Under the pieces are notes generated by a model, which searched no databases, had not been told where the DNA came from, and saw only the letters and a program-made list of their open reading frames with translations. 56,948 nt of DNA from a virus: the IMG/VR virus record IMGVR_UViG_3300037502_002662, positions 1 to 56,948 of that record. One strand, given 5' to 3'. Both the position numbers and the translations under genes were made by a program. Below, piece after piece: positions 50,688 to 56,948 of the stretch. Positions within the stretch are counted from its first letter, which is position 1. Each line of letters starts with the position of its first letter.

Positions 50688-53600
50688 TTGAAAGTCATAA
50701 CTACAAAGCAAGCAAATGGGAGCTTTAATGGACAGTTAATTAATAATATTACTAGTTCATCAAAAAGTTGGTTCTCCCTTTCTAATAATCAACTTAACGG
50801 TAATTATTATCCAATACCAAGTAGTCCTACTGAGCTCCCTTCTCATATAGGCATATGGACAAGCAGTCTTGAAGAAGAGACATCTGGAATTAAGATTGTA
50901 GGTGACTCTAACTTATCAAATGGTGAGAATGTAATACTTATACAAGGAAACTGGTCAGCTGGAATGCATTATGCCACTGAAGAGGATTATGGAGAAGTAC
51001 GTGATGATGGTAGTTCAGTTACAGGCAAGCATTATTGGAGATGGTGGCATAATAGTGGCTCTGGTAACTGGATGGGCTTATTTGGTAGGTATACTCAACA
51101 ACTACAGGCTGGAAAATGGTATAGAGCTTCTGTTTATGTTAGAAGTAATTATACTGTAACAGTTGCTCCATTTTTAATCTATACGGGTGATGCAAACAAT
51201 GTTCGTCCTATATATACTATAACACAACGATATAAATGGGAACGCATAGCTGTATCCTTTTATATGGACCCTTCGTATAATAATAGTGGTAGACCTTACT
51301 TATATGGTCATTATGGACCTGCAGGAACTTATATAGATTGGGATGGATATTTACTAGAAGGTCCGTTTGACAATGATCCAGGTACTGAAAATGTGCCACA
51401 CCCTGAACAGGAAATAGGTTTCATAAGTGGCTATGGAACCAAAAAAGCATTTTACTTTGATGGCCAAGATGATTATATAGAGCTTCCTCAACAAATAATA
51501 TTGAATAAAGATAACGCAAGAATTAAAGCTAGCTTTTATGTAGACGATTTTACAGCACATATTGATAGGGCCAATAGCGTTGCTTTCTTAACACGTGATT
51601 ATGCTACCTACTCGTTTATAGGCCTAATGGAAGGTCGTTTACATTTTGAAACCGATACCAATAATGATGGAGGTTATTTATATTCTAACTCTATAACTAC
51701 GGGTCAGTGGTTTGATGTTGAAATCGAATTTGTTAATGGTACTGCAAATTTATATGTTAATGATGCATTAGAAGATAGCTTAACTATAACTGATAATATA
51801 ACTGTAGGTTTTATAGGTAAGTGTTTACCAGATAGTAGTTTTCAATCATATTACCCAAGTTGGTATGATGGTATGATAAAAGATATAGTAATTGAAACAA
51901 ATGGAGAAGTAGTGTATAATACTAAAAACCTACAGGAGGACCTAGGAACTTTATATGGTGTCACAAAAGTCGATGATGGTACAGGAAATATTGTAAGACC
52001 TTCACTAACTGCGGACGGTATTAGCACTATACAAATACCACTAACATTACCTGATAATGGTACTATCGAAATGTGGTACTATCCTGAACAATTTTATAGT
52101 TACAATACACTATGGGACAACTCTATTGACCCTAATGTTTGGAAATGTTGGATAGATTCAACTGGAGTATTACAGGCTAGATTAAATACCGCATATGTTA
52201 GTTGCGATTTAAACAATTTAGGCGGTGTTAAATCTTGGTATCATATAGCTTTTACTTGGGAGAAAACAGGTAATATATCGTTGTTCGTAGATGGTAATTT
52301 AATAGAGAGTACACCTATAACTGGTTGGGTAAATCCGGGAACTTATTTCTATATTTTCGGTGGTAATTCTGGTAACACTAAAGGGAAAGGAATATGCCAC
52401 GACTGTAGAGTGTGGAATGTAGCTAGAACCCAACAAGAAATACAACGCGATATGAATAAGCCTTTGGCTGGAGATGAAACAGGCTTAATAGGTTATTGGA
52501 GATTAGATGAAGGTTCAGGTGATGTTGCATATGATTTAACATCCAATGGAAATAATGGCGTCATCTACAATGGTACTTGGACCACAACACAAGCACCAGC
52601 GGTACTTCGTTTACAGGATACCAGATCCATACACACCTTAAGATTAGCAGGTGATAATAATCTTAACGCTTACCCAGTGGACTTTGATATACAATTATAC
52701 GATAATAGTGGTAATAAATTATACGAAGAGAATGTAACAGATAATAACATAGTAGAATTGACTAAGCAATTACCACAGGTATACGATATAGGCACTATGG
52801 ACATCAGTATACATAAAGTAAATAATGCAGCGTTCATTACCGAAATTTCTAATATATTTGATTTTAGTAGAACAGACAGTATAAAACCTAAAACTTTAAC
52901 AACAAATTTAGTTGGTATAAGTATAAACAGTCAAGATAATATAAAATCAAAAATTAATGATACAGTATCACAGCATAACGTAGAATTATCATCACTAGAT
53001 AGTATACTCTACAAAATTGTAAATAGCTCATTCTTTAGGCAGTATGAATTTAAGTCTTCCGATGTAACTACTACGCGAGTGTCAGAAAATAAAGAAATAG
53101 TAGTAACTTTTTCTACAGGAGATTCATTAACACTTACAACATCACAAGTAAAAGATATAATAGTTGAAATATTAAAATCGGACCCACTTATCGTAAGAGA
53201 AGACATAGAATATAATGAAATTACAGTTGATTTAAGTTCTAATGATATTTTAAAACCTCTAACAGCTGACTTATCTAATCCTACCAACGTTCACACTAAA
53301 ATGGATGAGCCCTTTAGAAAAATATACGGTAAAGTGGAGATAACTTATACAGACCCATTCCTAGACGGAGACTTAACAATAAACGCCTCAGAGACAAATA
53401 GAGCAACAAATGTAAAAGACGTTTCAGATGGTTTTGATACAGTTGAGCATAAATACTTTTCGTTACACAACAACAAATTAGATGGTACGTATCATCCAGT
53501 ACCTACACAAGAGCCTGTTGGGTGGTGGAATAACACTTTATCAAATGGTACAGGTATGTTCGATCAACCCCCACAGATAACCGTAACTTTTGAGACACCG

Positions 53601-55121
53601 AGACCAGTAGTTAACTTAAAGGTTGCGGGAGATAACCAGCTCAATAATTATCCTGTAGATTTTACAATAGAATTATACGACGCTAGTAACACACTACTGC
53701 ATTCAGAGCAAGTTGTAGATAATACGCAATTAATATGGAATAAAGCAATATCAGAAGTTCAAAGTGTAGCTAAGCTAGTTCTTACTATAAGTAAAATAAA
53801 TAAGCCATATAGTGTTGCAAAGATTACAGAATTTTATACAGCTGTAAGAGAAACATATTACAATGATGATATAATAGATATAGATTTATTAGAAGAACTT
53901 GAATACCCTACTGGTACAATAAGTATCAGTGCTATATCAGCAAATGAAATAGATATAACACTAGATAATAAGAACAATAAATTTAGTGAAGGTAGCACAA
54001 TATCATCTGTATGGAAATACTTAAAGAAAAATAGAAAAGTCAAGGCTTGGTTAGGTGTAGAAATCATATCAGGAGAAATAGAATGGTATCCGTTAGGAAC
54101 TTTTTGGACCACGCAATGGAATGTGCCTACAAATCGATCTGTAGCTCATGTTACTGCGAGAGATATTTTAGAACTTATGAGATTTACTGATTTTGAAACG
54201 TCGCAAGTTTATGTAAATTATACTTTGTATCAACTATTCGAATTGGTGCTGCAAGACTTTGGTTTAACTAATGAGGAATATATTATAGATGATAACTTAC
54301 AAAATATTATTATACCATATGCTTGGTTTGAAAGAGATACTCATAGAAAAGCTCTAGAGAAACTAGCTAGCTGTGCCTTAATACAAGTTTATTGCGATAG
54401 ACAAAATAGGATTGTGGTAACTCCTAACAAATCTACAAATACTTTAATGTATGTCTATGCTGACGATGTAAATATATTTGATAAACAATTCCCTATGGCA
54501 TGGTCAGAAATAGCGAACTATGTAGAAGTAGAATCTATAACATATAAGCAAGGTACGCAGCAAATAGTATACGAAGACAATAGTACCATAGATATAGGAC
54601 CTGGAGAGTCCATCACATTAACTTACACTTACTCTATGATACCTGTAATGAATGCTATACAACCTATTATAACAGGGGGTGCTGATATTGTAGTAACTCA
54701 ATTTAATTCATACGCTTGGGGCGCCGAAGTAACTTTTACTAATAATGGTACCTCATCGCAACAAATTACTTCTATAACAATTGAAGGTACACCACTACAA
54801 GAAAGTGGTAGAACTATATGTGTGGCTAAGGACGAAACACTGATTAGAGAAAATGGAAAAATTAAAGCTACCTTATCAAGCGATTTTATACAAAATACTT
54901 CATATGCCCAACAGTTGGCTAATGAAGTACTAGATACATTTAAAGATGCTAGACAGGATATAGAACTAGATACTAAAGGCAATATAGCACTTAAACTACA
55001 GGATAAAATTAAAGCACCGGGTCAAGTCGAAGGTAATACAAATTATTACCTTGTGAGTAGACAACAGATACATTGGGCAGGAGCATTATCTGCTCAAGTA
55101 ATAGGAAAGAAAATTTCATAG
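50688..55121 (+). CDS. Tail hub/adhesin with LamG-like domains
   Basis: A 1477-residue protein from TTG 50688 behind AAGGAGGGAGG. A module FSLSNNQLNGNYYPIP (residue 29) is repeated as FSLHNNKLDGTYHPVP (923), and GDNNLNAYPVDF (651) as GDNQLNNYPVDF (977). Between the halves of the first copy lie beta-sandwich segments, with LamG/concanavalin-like FDGQDDYIELP (256) and GTIEMWYYPE to GYWRLDEGSGDVAYDLTSNG (457-620). The C-terminal 400 residues match the tail-hub type (YPLGTFWTTQW, HVTARDILELM). Likely host-glycan binding. Confidence 0.7.
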   Translation: MKVITTKQANGSFNGQLINNITSSSKSWFSLSNNQLNGNYYPIPSSPTELPSHIGIWTSSLEEETSGIKIVGDSNLSNGENVILIQGNWSAGMHYATEEDYGEVRDDGSSVTGKHYWRWWHNSGSGNWMGLFGRYTQQLQAGKWYRASVYVRSNYTVTVAPFLIYTGDANNVRPIYTITQRYKWERIAVSFYMDPSYNNSGRPYLYGHYGPAGTYIDWDGYLLEGPFDNDPGTENVPHPEQEIGFISGYGTKKAFYFDGQDDYIELPQQIILNKDNARIKASFYVDDFTAHIDRANSVAFLTRDYATYSFIGLMEGRLHFETDTNNDGGYLYSNSITTGQWFDVEIEFVNGTANLYVNDALEDSLTITDNITVGFIGKCLPDSSFQSYYPSWYDGMIKDIVIETNGEVVYNTKNLQEDLGTLYGVTKVDDGTGNIVRPSLTADGISTIQIPLTLPDNGTIEMWYYPEQFYSYNTLWDNSIDPNVWKCWIDSTGVLQARLNTAYVSCDLNNLGGVKSWYHIAFTWEKTGNISLFVDGNLIESTPITGWVNPGTYFYIFGGNSGNTKGKGICHDCRVWNVARTQQEIQRDMNKPLAGDETGLIGYWRLDEGSGDVAYDLTSNGNNGVIYNGTWTTTQAPAVLRLQDTRSIHTLRLAGDNNLNAYPVDFDIQLYDNSGNKLYEENVTDNNIVELTKQLPQVYDIGTMDISIHKVNNAAFITEISNIFDFSRTDSIKPKTLTTNLVGISINSQDNIKSKINDTVSQHNVELSSLDSILYKIVNSSFFRQYEFKSSDVTTTRVSENKEIVVTFSTGDSLTLTTSQVKDIIVEILKSDPLIVREDIEYNEITVDLSSNDILKPLTADLSNPTNVHTKMDEPFRKIYGKVEITYTDPFLDGDLTINASETNRATNVKDVSDGFDTVEHKYFSLHNNKLDGTYHPVPTQEPVGWWNNTLSNGTGMFDQPPQITVTFETPRPVVNLKVAGDNQLNNYPVDFTIELYDASNTLLHSEQVVDNTQLIWNKAISEVQSVAKLVLTISKINKPYSVAKITEFYTAVRETYYNDDIIDIDLLEELEYPTGTISISAISANEIDITLDNKNNKFSEGSTISSVWKYLKKNRKVKAWLGVEIISGEIEWYPLGTFWTTQWNVPTNRSVAHVTARDILELMRFTDFETSQVYVNYTLYQLFELVLQDFGLTNEEYIIDDNLQNIIIPYAWFERDTHRKALEKLASCALIQVYCDRQNRIVVTPNKSTNTLMYVYADDVNIFDKQFPMAWSEIANYVEVESITYKQGTQQIVYEDNSTIDIGPGESITLTYTYSMIPVMNAIQPIITGGADIVVTQFNSYAWGAEVTFTNNGTSSQQITSITIEGTPLQESGRTICVAKDETLIRENGKIKATLSSDFIQNTSYAQQLANEVLDTFKDARQDIELDTKGNIALKLQDKIKAPGQVEGNTNYYLVSRQQIHWAGALSAQVIGKKIS

Positions 55122-55132
55122 GAGGTGTTTAA

Positions 55133-56305
55133 ATGACCTGGCAAGAACCTAAAACAGATTGGACATCTGCAGACGGTGTAACAGATGCAGATCTTAATAG
55201 GATTGAGGGGAATACAGAGGAGGTAAAAACTGATTTAGATAATCACAAAAGTGATACAGCAAATCCCCACAATGTAACGGCAGCCCAACTAGGTGGTTCT
55301 AGTATATTAGCACAACTAAAAACTGTAGACGGTTCCGGTAGTGGATTAGATGCAGATTTATTGGATGGTAAGCAGACATCTTCAATAGGAAACAGATGGG
55401 ACGTAGTACCTTTTATAGGTTTCGACGGAGTAATGGAAGTTGGAAAGTATATAGATTTTCACGAAAGTGATACAGATACTAGTGATTACAGCGTAAGAGT
55501 ATTTTCAGAATCCGGTATTTTATATATAAATGGTAATAAAATTTGGCATAAAGGTAATGATGGAAGTGGTAGTGGATTAGATGCAGATTTGCTTGATGGA
55601 TGGCATAGAGACAGTATAAGAAATTGGAATAATATACTAAATAAACCTGCCACATTCACACCTTCCGCACACCAGCACGCTGGTGGAGATATAACAAGTG
55701 CTGTTGCAAATGCAGTAAATGTTACAGGAGAGGTAAAATCAAGTGCAAAAATATATGGAAAAGTAGGGGAATGGGAGTTATTTAAGGATGTAGGAGAACC
55801 TATCTCACAATTCGCTAGTCCAGGTACTAGTCCTCAAGGATTAGCATGGGATGGAACTTATTTATGGAACGCAGACAATGATACAGACCAAATTTATAAG
55901 TTAAATACGACAGGTACTATTATCTCACAATTCGCTAGTCCAGGTACTAGTCCTCAAGGATTAGCATGGGATGGAACTTATTTATGGAATGCAGACAATG
56001 GTGCAGACCAAATATATAAGTTAAATACGACAGGTACTATTATCTCACAATTCGCTAGTCCATATGCTTATCCTCAAGGATTAGCATGGGATGGAACTTA
56101 TTTATGGAACGCAGACAATGATACAGACCAAATATATAAGTTAAATACGACAGGTACTATTATCTCACAATTCGCTAGTCCAGGTACTAGTCCTCAAGGA
56201 TTAGCATGGGATGGAACTTATTTATGGAACGCAGACAATAGTGCAGACCGAATTTATAAGTTGGATACAACAGGTACCTACCACTTAGTTGTTAAAAAAC
56301 AATAA
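55133..56305 (+). CDS. Tail fibre with four near-identical 40-residue repeats
   Basis: A 390-residue protein behind ATAGGAGGTG. The N-terminal part has the tail-fibre GSGLDADLLDG motif twice, with NPHNVTAAQLGG between fibre head and shaft. Residues about 223-382 are four propeller-blade-like repeats (PQGLAWDGTYLWNADN, IYKLNTTGT). Differences between units concentrate at SPxxxPQ and DNxxD. Probably the receptor-contacting fibre. Confidence 0.75.
   Translation: MTWQEPKTDWTSADGVTDADLNRIEGNTEEVKTDLDNHKSDTANPHNVTAAQLGGSSILAQLKTVDGSGSGLDADLLDGKQTSSIGNRWDVVPFIGFDGVMEVGKYIDFHESDTDTSDYSVRVFSESGILYINGNKIWHKGNDGSGSGLDADLLDGWHRDSIRNWNNILNKPATFTPSAHQHAGGDITSAVANAVNVTGEVKSSAKIYGKVGEWELFKDVGEPISQFASPGTSPQGLAWDGTYLWNADNDTDQIYKLNTTGTIISQFASPGTSPQGLAWDGTYLWNADNGADQIYKLNTTGTIISQFASPYAYPQGLAWDGTYLWNADNDTDQIYKLNTTGTIISQFASPGTSPQGLAWDGTYLWNADNSADRIYKLDTTGTYHLVVKKQ
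55801..56280 (+). repeat. Four 120-bp tandem repeats inside the fibre gene
   Basis: Units start at 55801, 55921, 56041 and 56161 and are nearly identical, multiples of 3 in length. Such arrays can expand or contract in frame by recombination. Confidence 0.95.
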
Positions 56306-56320
56306 AAAGGAGGAATTAAA

Positions 56321-56770
56321 ATGTATTATAAACTTCAAATTTCAATGGAGGGGAATAATTTTGTATATCCTGTCAATGATATTAGTAAAATAAAAGGTGC
56401 AAAGTATAGAAAAGATTTTAAAGAATGTGTTTGTATGTATACAGAACAAATAGTAGGTGAAGGAATAGAAGAAATTACAGAAACACAATATAATACTTAT
56501 CCTAATTGCCGAATAAACGTAAATAAACAACAAATACAAGGAGATGGGATAGATATTGCTAAAATAACTGTTATATTGCCTTCAAGCATAGCAGATGAAC
56601 AAGTTAATTTATTCGTTGATGGAGAGCTTATAGACTTTGCTTTAACAGATACAAATAAAGTTATTTTTGAACTTGTAGCAGATGAAACAATGTTAGGTGA
56701 TATATTAGAAATCACAGCAGAATCTACTCATTGGAAAAGAAGTGAAAAAGTGTTGTTGGAGGTGATTTAA
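56321..56770 (+). CDS. Ig-like fibre accessory protein
   Basis: A 149-residue protein behind AAAAGGAGG. Residues about 65-149 (INVNKQQIQGDGIDIAKI, then VNLFVDGELIDFAL) read as a bacterial Ig-like domain. It probably caps or binds the fibre. Confidence 0.6.
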   Translation: MYYKLQISMEGNNFVYPVNDISKIKGAKYRKDFKECVCMYTEQIVGEGIEEITETQYNTYPNCRINVNKQQIQGDGIDIAKITVILPSSIADEQVNLFVDGELIDFALTDTNKVIFELVADETMLGDILEITAESTHWKRSEKVLLEVI

Positions 56771-56771
56771 T

Positions 56772-56948
<177 letters not shown>

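Overview
The window looks like the complete genome of an AT-rich, long-tailed (siphovirus-type) bacteriophage of a Gram-positive, spore-forming, Clostridia-like host. The evidence is a full head, tail and lysis gene set, strong GGAGG/AAAGGGGG ribosome binding sites, SigA-type extended -10 promoters, an SLH (S-layer homology) domain on a phage protease, and a homologue of the sporulation protein YyaC. The first ~134 bases recur at the end, differing by one AAT triplet. The molecule is therefore circular or terminally redundant, and one small poly-asparagine gene crosses the junction. I see no integrase and no CI-like repressor.

Layout. Late genes run rightward from about 35.4 kb through the end and around to 2.4 kb: small terminase, HNH nuclease, large terminase, portal, ChaB/XkdF-type protease, scaffold, decoration protein, capsid, connectors, tail tube, the G/GT chaperones with a -1 frameshift site, an 11-residue Trp-repeat tape measure, distal tail genes, tail hub with LamG-like inserts, a repeat-bearing fibre, subtilase-SLH, XhlA-like protein, amidase and holin. 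A separate two-gene unit (3D-domain protein plus YyaC) follows at 2.7-3.8 kb. From 4.1 to 23 kb lie small genes and replication/nucleotide genes: SNF2-type helicase, VRR-NUC, sigma factor, ATP-dependent ligase, RNase H, a primase-MCM-like fusion, YqaJ exonuclease, all-alpha dUTPase, ThyX, dNMP kinase, an HNH-deaminase fusion, a winged-helix protein and a family A DNA polymerase.

From 23 to 30.7 kb is an accessory region of small, often Cys-rich genes, a decayed tandem duplication, two twister self-cleaving ribozymes, a YhaM-like exoribonuclease, a FolD-like protein and an HNH homing endonuclease. From 30.7 to 35.4 kb is a mostly non-coding island rich in iterons, palindromes and dispersed GC-rich repeats. 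It holds the only leftward genes, two of which share an unrecognised IQSKK motif, and contains the best origin or partition candidate.

Working together: deaminase and dUTPase make dUMP, ThyX makes dTMP (perhaps with the FolD-like protein on the folate side) and the kinase phosphorylates it, feeding polymerase, primase-helicase and ligase. Three copies of a promoter/operator module (2.5, 19.9 and 26.2 kb), one just upstream of a winged-helix gene, suggest a phage-encoded regulatory circuit, and the phage sigma factor may drive late genes. All calls are from reading the sequence; no database search was possible.
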